From: JANMZO01 sp963763135
Lineage (GTDB): Bacteria > Actinomycetota > Acidimicrobiia > Acidimicrobiales > JANYDT01
NCBI GenBank assembly: GCA_963763135.1
Contig: CAVXNJ010000002.1
Coordinates: 62,001-126,000 of the forward strand
Direction of reading: 5' to 3'
DNA length: 64,000 nt
Made by a program: the position numbers and the translations under genes. Positions 39,590-48,169 of the stretch are shown here, piece by piece. Every line of letters starts with the position of its first letter. The first letter of the stretch is position 1. The notes under the pieces are model-generated. The model saw only the letters and a list, made by a program, of their open reading frames with translations. It made no database searches and had not been told where the DNA came from.

Positions 39590-40837
39590 TTATGCAGGTG
39601 TGCGCAATCGTCTGCCCGGTTGGATGAGTTCACCAGTGTCGCGTTGCACGATGTCAACCAGGCCGTCGGGTGCGCGTTCCACCACGAGCTCGTTCTCGTG
39701 GGTATGCGGGTGATGCGGGCGACATAGCGGCACCATCTTGTCGACATCGGTTTCGCCGTGGTCGAGGTGGACTTCGTTGATATGGTGAATTTGGCATTGG
39801 TCAGCCCATACCTGGCATTCGGGGTACACACAGCGTTGGTCACGGGCGATGATTGCGAGTCGTTGAACCGCTGTAGGTTCATGTCGGGCGCGTCCGAATT
39901 TGAGGACTTCGCCATGCATGTTCTCGAACAGGTAGTAGAGCTCGGAGCGGGTTTGATCGAACAGCGACTCGGTGACTGGGATCGGGCCTTTGCCGATCAG
40001 GGTGGCCTTCCATTGGTCCACGTTGAATACGATGATCACCGCGGGTTTCGCGGTTTGCACTACCGTTCCCGCTACCGGGGTTGAACCGCCAACCACCCGA
40101 TCATCATCGCTCGCCTGTTCGGTGGGATTGCTGTCGGTGGCGGTGTCGTAGAACGGTCGGACACCAGCGATATCGAGTAATGCGTCGGCCATCCGTTGAT
40201 CGTGACTGTCACCACCGTGCCCACCCGCGGTTCGGGCGCGTTCGGGGTGATCCTTGCGCCATTTGGCATTCACCAACGTAGCCAGCACTTCGCGGAAATG
40301 TTTCCCGTCGACCGGTGGCAACAACCCGCGAAACGCCAGCATGCCGTCGGGGCCGTCTCCAAACCGGAGATAGCGCTGCGCTCGCTGACGTTTCGCCGAG
40401 TCATCCCCGTGCTCGGCCGCTAGCCGGAACGATTCGACCGTTACCCTGAACTCTTCCGGTGATTGCACCACTGCAACATCCAACAGGTCCTCTGCGCCAG
40501 CCATAGCGATGACTCGTTCCAACGCGGCCAGATGTTCGGGCGAAACCACACCCCGGCCGAGCAGTTCACGGGCTCGAGCGAAATTGTCACACGTCACTGC
40601 TACCTTGCTTCGTTGAAGCGCTTCCCCCGCCGACACTCCACACGCCCGAGCAATCGCAGTCGTTTTGTCTCGCGTCTCCGGCATTCCTGCGATCAACCCG
40701 GCCATTGCTGCGTGCGCCTCACGCACGATGCGTTCCAGCTCGGCCAAGCCCGCCATGCGCTCAACCTGCGTGAATCCACTGGCGTCCATCAACGGGACGT
40801 GCACGGCGGCCCACAACGCGATTCCGATCACTTCCAT
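39590..40837 (-). CDS. DUF222/HNH endonuclease (13E12 repeat family)
   Basis: A 415-residue actinobacterial DUF222 protein with a C-terminal HNH nuclease domain: RCVYPECQVWADQCQIHHI (Cys pair and His) and MVPLCRPHHPHTHENELV. The N-terminal 280 residues are helical (GVSAGEALQRSKVA, LLGRGVVSPEHLAAL). Members are often SOS-induced in mycobacteria. A LexA-like site lies 32 bases upstream of the start. Confidence 0.88.
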   Translation of the reverse strand: MEVIGIALWAAVHVPLMDASGFTQVERMAGLAELERIVREAHAAMAGLIAGMPETRDKTTAIARACGVSAGEALQRSKVAVTCDNFARARELLGRGVVSPEHLAALERVIAMAGAEDLLDVAVVQSPEEFRVTVESFRLAAEHGDDSAKRQRAQRYLRFGDGPDGMLAFRGLLPPVDGKHFREVLATLVNAKWRKDHPERARTAGGHGGDSHDQRMADALLDIAGVRPFYDTATDSNPTEQASDDDRVVGGSTPVAGTVVQTAKPAVIIVFNVDQWKATLIGKGPIPVTESLFDQTRSELYYLFENMHGEVLKFGRARHEPTAVQRLAIIARDQRCVYPECQVWADQCQIHHINEVHLDHGETDVDKMVPLCRPHHPHTHENELVVERAPDGLVDIVQRDTGELIQPGRRLRTPA

Positions 40838-40868
40838 CTATTCTCAACTCCCTCCGGTTTCGTGTTCA

Positions 40869-40882
40869 CAAACATATGTTCG
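40869..40882. promoter_or_regulatory. Candidate LexA/SOS box upstream of the HNH gene
   Basis: CAAACATATGTTCG differs from the actinobacterial consensus CGAACATATGTTCG at one core position. It lies 32-45 bases before the ATG of the DUF222/HNH gene on the minus strand. Mycobacterial 13E12-family genes are known LexA targets, which supports it. Confidence 0.55.
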
Positions 40883-41001
40883 CGTTGAAATGACCCGATG
40901 TCAATCGCGATTTCGTCGAACAGGCAGAATTCCCAGGCCGTGTCCGCAGTAATCGGCGATCGCTTCGGTCCGGCTCAGTGTTGGACCGCTAGGTTGGGCG
41001 A

Positions 41002-41400
41002 CATGGTGATGTGGGCGCATCGAAATTCGGCAACGACACCGTAAGATTTAGGGTGAGCGGCTCGGGCGACGCTCCAAACGATCCCTTCGACAAACGTGCA
41101 AACTGCGTTACATGCGGTCGTCGAAGCCGAGGTTCCCTCGGACCAAGACGCCATCTTCGAGCGCTTCGCCGTAGCGCAGCTCTCCTCTGCGAACCCTCGG
41201 TGGAGCTGAGTCCAGTCGATCTTGGTGCTTCGTCGCGGCGGGTGAGCGGGGGCGCAGCAACCACATACCGCAGCGAATCCAACCCCGAAGGTGTCGCTTG
41301 GCGGTTCGCCCGACCGGAGGGGCCAGCCCCCCTGGCCTATGCAGCGAAGCTGGAGCATTTGGCATGGGCGGCAGGGAAGCACTCATGCGACTCCAACCTT
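41002..41400 (+). pseudogene. Decayed DUF4259-like gene
   Basis: Broken frames in this stretch resemble the intact gene at 42002: SKFGNDTVRF matches AAFDNDTAMD-type sequence, then NDPFDK, and in another frame VPSDQDAIFERFA matches LADQDAIFQCVG. At least two frame changes and a stop just after MVMWA prevent translation. The gap 40838-41001 holds the HNH promoter, and nothing else was recognised in 41401-41485. Confidence 0.55.
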
Positions 41401-41485
41401 CGCCGTCTTCACCGGACCTTGACAGTCAGATTCAGGCCGTCCTCGAAAGTTGAGGTCAAACGGCGACATCTGAGAGCCTGACGGT

Positions 41486-41977
41486 ATGCGTTACGAGGTG
41501 GTCGACGAGCTGCAGCCCGGCGAAGTCGATCTCCTTTCGCGGTTGTTGGACGAGGAGTTGGGCGGTCGTTGGCAGGTCCGCCTCGGAGAGCTGATCGATG
41601 TGCTCACCCTGCCGGTGGTGGCCGCACGTTCGGACGAGCGGCTCGGTGGCGTGTGCTGTTACGCGCCTGATGTCCCACGGTGGGAGCTCGCCCTGCTCGA
41701 AGTCTTTCCTGCGGATCGGGGCAGCGGACTGGGCGGGGTCCTCATCGACGAGGTCGCAGCCCGAGCCACAGCAGCGGGGGCCGCCGGCCTTTGGCTGACG
41801 ACCACGAACGACAACATTCCTGCGATCTCGCTGTATACGCGTCACGGCTTCACCGTCACGGAGCGCCGGCTGGGCGTGATCGCGTCGTACCGAACGTTGA
41901 AGCCGACGATTCCGCTGTTGGGCGTGGCCGGGGTGCCGATCACCGACGAGCTGATCCTTCACCGAAACCTGCCGTAG
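41486..41977 (+). CDS. GNAT family N-acetyltransferase
   Basis: A 163-residue GNAT protein. The acetyl-CoA pyrophosphate loop is in RGSGLGGVLIDEVAARA (R/Q-x-x-G-x-G/A form), followed by the typical beta-bulge region LWLTTTNDNIPAISLYTRHGF. Substrate unknown. It sits between a decayed and an intact DUF4259 gene. Confidence 0.85.
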   Translation: MRYEVVDELQPGEVDLLSRLLDEELGGRWQVRLGELIDVLTLPVVAARSDERLGGVCCYAPDVPRWELALLEVFPADRGSGLGGVLIDEVAARATAAGAAGLWLTTTNDNIPAISLYTRHGFTVTERRLGVIASYRTLKPTIPLLGVAGVPITDELILHRNLP

Positions 41978-42001
41978 GAATGGACGCTAGGTTCGTCCGG
42001 C

Positions 42002-42451
42002 ATGGGGATGTGGGCCGCTTCGGCATTTGACAACGACACCGCAATGGATTGGGCGAGCGGTCTGAGCGCCCGTCCAGACGAGCCCTTTGGCAAACTGGAA
42101 GCAGCATTTCGTGCGGTCGCCGAGGCCGACACGCTCGCGGACCAAGACGCCATCTTCCAGTGCGTGGGAGCGGCGGCGGCTCTCCTGCACAGCCTTGGTA
42201 TCTCGACCGCCAGAACTGTCCATGAGGTCGAAACCTGGGCGAAGAACCTGCACGTCCCGACACCCGAAATGCTCCTTCCACTTGGGGTCGCTGCCATGCG
42301 AAAGGTCAGCGCAGACCCGGGCGTCGTCTCGAACACCATCGCTGCGCCGCGTGACGTGCTCCTCCTGGCTCGGCCTATTGGTCAAACTCGAATCGCAATT
42401 GTCCGGAGCAGCTCACCCCGCCGCCTCCGTCGATCGGTCAACGATCGATAG
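42002..42451 (+). CDS. DUF4259 protein, C-terminal frame uncertain
   Basis: The N-terminus MGMWAASAFDNDTAMDWASG is characteristic of DUF4259. The domain runs to about residue 125. After RDVLLLAR the written frame becomes basic and ends at 42451. Skipping one base at 42374 instead continues as LLVKLESQLSGAAH, a better helix. DUF4259 proteins have no established function. Confidence 0.65.
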   Translation: MGMWAASAFDNDTAMDWASGLSARPDEPFGKLEAAFRAVAEADTLADQDAIFQCVGAAAALLHSLGISTARTVHEVETWAKNLHVPTPEMLLPLGVAAMRKVSADPGVVSNTIAAPRDVLLLARPIGQTRIAIVRSSSPRRLRRSVNDR

Positions 42452-42539
42452 GTCAACCGATGATCGAAAAGTCACGCCTGAACCGGCAACTCCGAAGCCG
42501 CGACGGCCAAGCGCAACAGAACGACTGATCGGCGGGTGG

Positions 42540-42918
42540 ATGCGTTTGAAGACCGATCCTGAGTGCGTGGCCTATTGCGTGGCCGAAGCCCGAGTTGGTG
42601 GTCTCACCCTTATACCGTTTCGTTCCGAACAGGTCTCCGGTCGCTCGGAAGTACGCGCTTGCGGCGCCTTGGCAACCTCTGAACCTAGATCCTCGAGACG
42701 TGCGGAAATACTTCGCCGTAGATGCCAACCTCACGACTGTGGTCGTAGAACTGAACTACTGGCATAGCTTTCGCGTGTGGTCAGGCACCGTGCCGAAGAC
42801 ATTCTTCGGGTGTGTCGACGGCAAAGTGCGGACGCGCCGGCCATCAAACGCAGTCGTGTGGGAGAACGGAAACACAGCATCTTCGTACCCAACGCCGGAT
42901 TGGTGGAAAGCCAATTGA
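42540..42918 (+). CDS. Hypothetical protein, possible +1 frame change near 42597
   Basis: From ATG 42540 a frame reads MRLKTDPECVAYCVAEARV. With one base skipped near 42597 it continues VVSPLYRFVPNRSPVARKYA ... DANLTTVVVELNYWHSFRVW and ends at 42918 (about 125 residues). The composition, with Tyr/Trp/Phe clusters and few Arg runs, looks protein-like rather than like a shadow frame. No family recognised. An upstream stretch 42452-42539 shows nothing else. Confidence 0.35.
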
Positions 42919-42940
42919 CGCACGGCGAAACGGAGACCGG

Positions 42941-43440
42941 CTACATGAACGTGGGGCTGACGAACGTGTGGCCGTAGATGCTCCGCTGTGACGTCTACGG
43001 CTACATGAACGTGGGGTTGGCGATCGTGTGGCCGTGGATGCTCCGCTGTGACGTGTACGGCTACATGAACGTGGGGTTGGCGATCGTGTGGCCGTAGATG
43101 CTCTGCTGTGACGTCTACGGCTACATGAATGTGGGGTTGCTGATCGTGTGGCCGTAGGTGCTCCGCTGTGACGTCTACGGCTACATGAACGTGGGGGTTG
43201 GCGATCGTGTGGCGGTAGATGCTCTGCTGTGACGTCTACGGCTACGTGAACGTGGGGTTGGCGATCGTGTGGCCGTAGATGCTCCGCTGTGACGTCTACG
43301 GCTACGTGAACGTGGGGTTGGCGATCATGTGGCCGTAGATGCCTCCGTGACGACATCTACGGCTACGTGAACGTGGGGGTTGGCGATCGTGTGGCCGTAG
43401 GTGCTCGGTGACGACGTTTTCGGCTACATGAACGAGGGGC
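42941..43440. repeat. 60-bp tandem array, about eight units
   Basis: The core CTAC(A/G)TGAACGTGGGG recurs at 42941, 43001, 43061, 43121, 43181, 43242, 43302, 43363 and 43424, a period of 60-61 bases. Each unit contains TCTACGGC and GCCGTAGA as inverted arms, so each can form a hairpin. Units differ at a few positions. On the minus strand a 20-residue repeat (HLRPHDRQPHVHVAVDV) is open for 170 codons, but without start signals I treat the array as non-coding. It lies about 125 bases upstream of the YCII/ECF operon. Confidence 0.88.
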
Positions 43441-43564
43441 GGACCGCTGGAGCGAAGAAGAATCTGGAACAAATTCCGGGCTACCTGTCGATTCCGGGGT
43501 ACAACGTTCGTTGTGGTGTCGAGGCCGGCAATCGTGCGGGTCGCACCAACCAAGGAGATCTGAA

Positions 43565-43924
43565 ATGAGCCAGTACCTGTTGTCAGTCCACGGCAGTGAC
43601 GAGTCCGTTGCGGCCGTCGATCCGTCCACCATGCAGGGGATGTTCGAGGCGGTTGAAGCGTTCAACGAAGAGGTGCGCCAGGCCGGTGCATGGGTGTACG
43701 CGAACGGCCTGATGTCTGCCAGCACCGCCACAGTCGTCGACGCCACCGGGGGCGAAACCGTGTTCACCGATGGCCCGTACCTGGAGACCAAGGAGCACAT
43801 CGGCGGCTTTTGGATCATCGACGTCGCCGACCTCGACGCCGCCCTCGCCTGGGCCGCCAAAGGTTCCGCGGCTTGCCAGGGTCCGGTCGAGGTCCGTCCG
43901 TTCCAGCCCACCGACGGCGCCTGA
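43565..43924 (+). CDS. YCII-related (DGPF) protein
   Basis: A 119-residue YCII/DGPF-family protein: TDGPYLETKEHIGGFWIIDVA carries the signature. Such genes accompany ECF42-group sigma factors, as here (next gene starts nine bases later). AAGGAG precedes ATG 43565. Biochemical function unknown. Confidence 0.88.
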   Translation: MSQYLLSVHGSDESVAAVDPSTMQGMFEAVEAFNEEVRQAGAWVYANGLMSASTATVVDATGGETVFTDGPYLETKEHIGGFWIIDVADLDAALAWAAKGSAACQGPVEVRPFQPTDGA

Positions 43925-43932
43925 CGCAAACC

Positions 43933-45337
43933 GTGCCAGATTCGCTCGCTGCCTCCGCCATCGGTCGCATCTTCCGGGAGGAATCCGGACGCTCGATCGC
44001 CACACTGGTCCGCACCTTCGGCGACATTGACATCGCCGAAGAAGCGGTCCAGGAGGCGTTCGTCGAAGCGACCAGGCGCTGGCCCGAGTCCGGCCTTCCC
44101 CCGAACCCCGGGGCATGGATCACAACGACGGCCCGCAACCGCGCCATCGACCGGATTCGCCGTGAATCGACCCGCCATGAACGACACACCGCCGCTGCCC
44201 GACTCGACCCGGGCGAGGAACAAGCGACGCCGGTCGGCCCCGTGAACGACGACCGACTTCGGCTGATCTTCACCTGTTGCCATCCGGCTTTGGCCACGAC
44301 CGCACAGGTCGCGCTGACACTTCGGCTCCTCGGGGGACTCGAAACCGGCGAAATTGCCCGAGCGTTTCTGGTGCCGGAGTCCACGATGGCCCAACGCATC
44401 GTGCGGGCGAAGCACAAGATCAAGGCGAACAACATTCCGTACCGGATTCCCGCCGATCACGAGCTGCCCGATCGACTCAAGCCGGTCCTTACCGTCGTCT
44501 ACCTGATCTTCAACGAAGGCTACGCAGCCACGGGCGGCATCGAGCTTGTCCGTGACGACCTTTGTGCCGAAGCGATCCGACTCGGACGCCTGCTCGCGGA
44601 ACTGATGCCCGACGAACCCGAGGTGAACGGGCTCCTCGCGCTCGATGCTGTTGATCGCATCACGGCGTCCCGCACGGATCGGTCCGAACGGGGAGATCGT
44701 GTTGCTAGCCGATCAGGATCGCACCCGGTGGGATCGTGCGCTGATCGACGAGGGCCAAGCACTGGTGCGGGCGTCGCTGCGGCGCAACATGCCGGGTCCG
44801 TATCAGGTTCAGGCGGCGATCAATGCGGTTCACAGTGACGCGGCAAGTGCATCCGACACTGACTGGAACCAAGTGCTCGCGCTCTACGACCTCCTCTACC
44901 AGTTGTCGCCGAACGCAGTGGTGGCCCTGAACCGTGCTGTTGTGCTGGCCGAAGTCGAGGGCACGTCCGTCGCTTTGACCGCGGTCGACGCACTCGACCT
45001 CGACCGCTACCATCCGTTTCACGCAACGCGGGGAGAACTTCTCAGCCGCCTCGGCCGCCACGCCGATGCCGCAACCGCCTTCCGACGCGCACTCGCCTTG
45101 ACCACCAACGAGACCGAACAGGGCTTCTACACGGCGGCCGTCGGCCGGGCCATCGCGGCGTCGGCCGGCACGCGGCCGACGCCGACGCCGATGCCGACGC
45201 CATCGCGGCCGCCGACGCCATCGCCATCGCCGCCGACGCCAACCCCAACGCGGCCGCCATCGCCGCCGACCCCGACCCCAACTAACCGGGCGACAACCCG
45301 GTCGTTTCCTGTCCGATCTACCTCTCCATCAAGATAG
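43933..45337 (+). CDS. ECF42-type sigma factor with C-terminal extension, +1 frame change at 44644
   Basis: GTG 43933. Sigma-70 region 2 (FGDIDIAEEAVQEAFVEATR, ITTTARNRAIDRIRRE) and region 4 (ALTLRLLGGLETGEIARAF, MAQRIVRAKHKIKANNI) are followed by the large extension typical of ECF42 (NEGYAATGG, EVNGLLALM, GEIVLLADQDRTRWD, QAAINAVHSDAAS, LYDLLYQLSPNAVVALNRAV, RGELLSRLGRHADAATAFRRAL). At 44644 one extra base separates GLLAL from MLLIASRRPAR; the written frame otherwise becomes nonsense. The tail is a low-complexity GCCGAC tract; the frame ends at 45337, or at TAA 45283-45285 in another phase. There is no anti-sigma gene; the extension is thought to replace it. Confidence 0.8.
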
Positions 45338-45355
45338 TTCGCAAAACTAACTATC
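45333..45355. promoter_or_regulatory. MarR operator candidate
   Basis: GATAGTT-N9-AACTATC, a perfect 7-bp dyad, lies 18 bases before the marR-like ATG. This size and position suit autoregulation by the MarR protein. Confidence 0.6.
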
Positions 45356-45372
45356 CGACGTAGACTGGTCGC

Positions 45373-45837
45373 ATGACGAAGAGTGAGCCGTCGATTCAAG
45401 AACATGAGCGATCCATCGAAGTGGCCTCACAGTTGCGCGTCGTGGTGGCCCGGTTCGCGTGGTTGCTTCGCCAACAGGATGACAGCGGCTTCGGGCCGAC
45501 GCTCTCCGGGGCGCTGTCCACGATCGCCCAGCGCGGTCCGATCACGCTGGGCGATCTGGCCGAGCGCGAACGCCTGGCCAAGCCGACGGTCACCCGGCTG
45601 ATCGAGCGTTTGGAAGGCGCCGGCTACGTCGCCCGGAAGTTCGATCCCAACGACAAGCGGGTCTGCATGGTGGTGGCGACTCCGTCGGGAAAGCGTCATC
45701 TGGAGCGGGTACGCGGCAGGCGCACGGCGTGGCTGGCCGAACGTCTGGCCGACCTGAGCTCCGAAGAAATCGAGCAACTCGAGAATGCTGTCCAGGTGCT
45801 GGAGCGAATGTCGCGTCCATTCGGCGAGGGGCGGTGA
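45373..45837 (+). CDS. MarR-family transcriptional regulator
   Basis: A 154-residue winged-helix regulator: ALSTIAQRGPITLGDLAERE, KPTVTRLIERLEGAGYVARK and the wing PNDKRVCMVVATPSGKRHLE. It precedes an MFS exporter gene by three bases, so the pair is one operon, probably a ligand-released repressor and its exporter. Confidence 0.9.
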   Translation: MTKSEPSIQEHERSIEVASQLRVVVARFAWLLRQQDDSGFGPTLSGALSTIAQRGPITLGDLAERERLAKPTVTRLIERLEGAGYVARKFDPNDKRVCMVVATPSGKRHLERVRGRRTAWLAERLADLSSEEIEQLENAVQVLERMSRPFGEGR

Positions 45838-45840
45838 TCC

Positions 45841-47175
45841 GTGAAAGTTGAAGAACAACCGTCGAATGGCACTACCGAGATCCATGGGGCACGGGAGCCG
45901 GATGGGGCTGCAGGGAACGGCGACGTCGTAGTGGGCGGCCGACTCAGCGTTGCACTGCACGAAACCTTCCGCTCGCTTTCGGTCAGGAACTTCCGGGTGT
46001 TCTTCGCCGGTCAGACGACCTCGCAGATCGGTAACTGGTTGACGCTGATCGCCCAGTCGCTGCTCGTGTTGAGGATCACGCACAACAACGGCGTCGCCGT
46101 CGGTGTCCTCAACGCGTTTCAGTTCGGACCGGTGCTGTTGCTCGGAGCGTGGGCCGGTCTCGTCGCCGACCGTAGTGACAAGCGCAAGCTCTTGATCATC
46201 GTGCAGACGTGTGCGATGGGTCAGTCGTTCGTGATGGCGGCCCTCGCCTTCACCGGACATCCCCCGTTGCTCGCGATCTATGCCGTCGCCATGGTCGGTG
46301 GAACGGCGAACGCGTTCGATAATCCGGCCCGGCGCGCCTTCGTTACCGAGATGGTTCCGCTGGATCACGTGCAGAACGCGGTGAGCCTGAACTCCGCGCT
46401 TATGACATCCGCTCGGGTCATCGGGCCCACGCTGGCCGGGCTGTTGATCGTCACCGTGGGATTCGGATGGTGCTTTGTCGTCGACGGTGTCAGCTACCTG
46501 GCGGTCATATTTGGGCTCTGGCGCATCCGCCCGAGCGAGTTGCGCACGCCGAAGCCGACCACTCGGGGGAAGGGTCAGATCCGGGCCGGCCTCCGCTATG
46601 CCCGATCAGTGCCCGACCTTTGGATTCCCCTCGTGATGACCGCCGTGATCGGTACGTTTGCCTTCAACTTCTCGGTCGTCGTGCCCCTGTTCGTGAAGCG
46701 CACGCTCCACGGCACCGACACCACGTTCACCGTGTTGTACTCCGTTCTCAGCCTCGGTTCGTTGACCGGGGCGCTGCGAGCGGCCCGACGAACCACGGTG
46801 GAGGTCCTCGACGTCGCCAAAGGTGCCCTCTTCTTCGGCGGGGCGATTCTGGCTATGTCCGTATCGCCGACCCTGGCAACCTCGTTTCCGATCGCCATCC
46901 TCCTCGGTTTCGGCGGCATCATGTTCATGAGTTCCTGTAACGCCATCGTGCAGATGCGGTCGTCGCAGGAAATGCGCGGCCGGGTGCTTGCGCTCCAGGC
47001 GATCGTGTTCCTCGGAAGCACCCCGGTTGGCGGTCCGATTCTCGGCCTGATCTGTCAGACGCTCGGGGCCCGAGCCGGCTTCGTCACCGGCGGTGTTTCG
47101 TGCCTGGCCGCTGCAGCGTGGGCCTTCAGCCGGGTCCGAACGTTGTCGAAACCGGTGGCGGCCGCGATGACCTGA
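45841..47175 (+). CDS. MFS transporter, DHA3-like
   Basis: A 444-residue major facilitator with 12 predicted spans. NFRVFFAGQTTSQIGNWLTLIAQSLLV at the first span and WAGLVADRSDKRKLLI as the motif-A loop are typical of the MFS_3/DHA3 group. Export of a small toxic compound is likely given the MarR partner. GTG 45841. Confidence 0.88.
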   Translation: MKVEEQPSNGTTEIHGAREPDGAAGNGDVVVGGRLSVALHETFRSLSVRNFRVFFAGQTTSQIGNWLTLIAQSLLVLRITHNNGVAVGVLNAFQFGPVLLLGAWAGLVADRSDKRKLLIIVQTCAMGQSFVMAALAFTGHPPLLAIYAVAMVGGTANAFDNPARRAFVTEMVPLDHVQNAVSLNSALMTSARVIGPTLAGLLIVTVGFGWCFVVDGVSYLAVIFGLWRIRPSELRTPKPTTRGKGQIRAGLRYARSVPDLWIPLVMTAVIGTFAFNFSVVVPLFVKRTLHGTDTTFTVLYSVLSLGSLTGALRAARRTTVEVLDVAKGALFFGGAILAMSVSPTLATSFPIAILLGFGGIMFMSSCNAIVQMRSSQEMRGRVLALQAIVFLGSTPVGGPILGLICQTLGARAGFVTGGVSCLAAAAWAFSRVRTLSKPVAAAMT

Positions 47176-47266
47176 TCCAGCGGGGATCACCCCTGTTGAA
47201 CAGGTCCGAAGCACACCCACCCACCGCTGTCACCGCCTCGGCGAGGCCGCAAGCTACCCTGAGGCC

Positions 47267-48169
47267 ATGCAGAAACGTGCGTTGGGTAAGACCGGATTAT
47301 CGGTTGGCGAGATTGCCTTCGGATGCTGGCGATTCGGTGGGGTCGATGTGGCCACCGCCCAGGAACGTATCGAAACGGCCATCGAAACCGGCATGATCCT
47401 CATCGACACCGCCGACGTCTACGGCCTCGACAACAACTGCCCGTGGGGTGGCGCCGAGGCGTTGCTGGGCGAAGTGTTTGCCGTCGCTCCGGCCCTACGC
47501 GATCAGATCGTGCTTGCCACCAAAGGCGGCATCCACCTCGGTCCGGCCCATCAGGGGCGCGACGGGCTCGGCGTTCCCTATGAATCGAGTCCGGGCTGGA
47601 TCACCCACGCGTGCGACGAGTCACTTCGTCGACTCCAGGTCGATGTGATCGACCTCTATCAAATCCACCGGCCCGACTTCCTCGAGCATCCGGCTTCGAC
47701 CGCGGCCGCACTCAACGGCCTGGTGCAGTCGGGCAAGGTCAAGCACATCGGGGTCAGCAACTACACCGCAGCACAGGTGTCGGCACTACGTGCGCACCTC
47801 GATGTGCCCCTGCAAACCATCCAGCCCGAGTTCTCGGTCAGTCACCTCGACCCGATCGACGACGGTGTCTTCGATCAGGCCATGGAACTCGGTCTCACTC
47901 CACTGGCGTGGAGTCCACTCGGCGGAGGGAGCGTCTTGAGCGCCGACGGTGCACTCGGGGCGAAGCTCGACGAATTGGCAAGCACGCATAGCACCTCTCG
48001 TACCGGAATCGCATTGGCGTTTGTGCTTGCCCACCCGGCCGGCGTCATCCCGATCATCGGAACCGGCAAACCCGAACGCATCCGCGAATCGGCGGAAGCC
48101 GCAAACATCAAACTAACGAAGGCGGAGTGCTACTCACTCATCGCCGCAGCCGGAAGGGTCCTACCGTAA
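47267..48169 (+). CDS. Aldo/keto reductase
   Basis: A 300-residue AKR with the (beta/alpha)8 pattern. The catalytic tetrad is visible: DTADVYG (Asp, Tyr), LATKGGIH (Lys) and YQIHRPD (His). IGVSNYTAAQV and IIGTGKPERIRESAEA (cofactor site) are conserved. Its stop shares one base with the next ATG (TAATG), so it is coupled to the flavin monooxygenase. Confidence 0.92.
   Translation: MQKRALGKTGLSVGEIAFGCWRFGGVDVATAQERIETAIETGMILIDTADVYGLDNNCPWGGAEALLGEVFAVAPALRDQIVLATKGGIHLGPAHQGRDGLGVPYESSPGWITHACDESLRRLQVDVIDLYQIHRPDFLEHPASTAAALNGLVQSGKVKHIGVSNYTAAQVSALRAHLDVPLQTIQPEFSVSHLDPIDDGVFDQAMELGLTPLAWSPLGGGSVLSADGALGAKLDELASTHSTSRTGIALAFVLAHPAGVIPIIGTGKPERIRESAEAANIKLTKAECYSLIAAAGRVLP

Noticed and set aside
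42844..43356. Minus-strand 170-codon frame across the 60-bp array
   Set aside because: The frame is open because the 60-base unit is a multiple of three without stops. No start signal or non-repeat domain supports a gene.
42941..43440. CRISPR array
   Set aside because: Units are contiguous at 60-61 bases with no unique spacers and no cas genes nearby.
43511..45337. Toxin-antitoxin pair
   Set aside because: YCII/DGPF plus ECF42 sigma motifs explain both genes.
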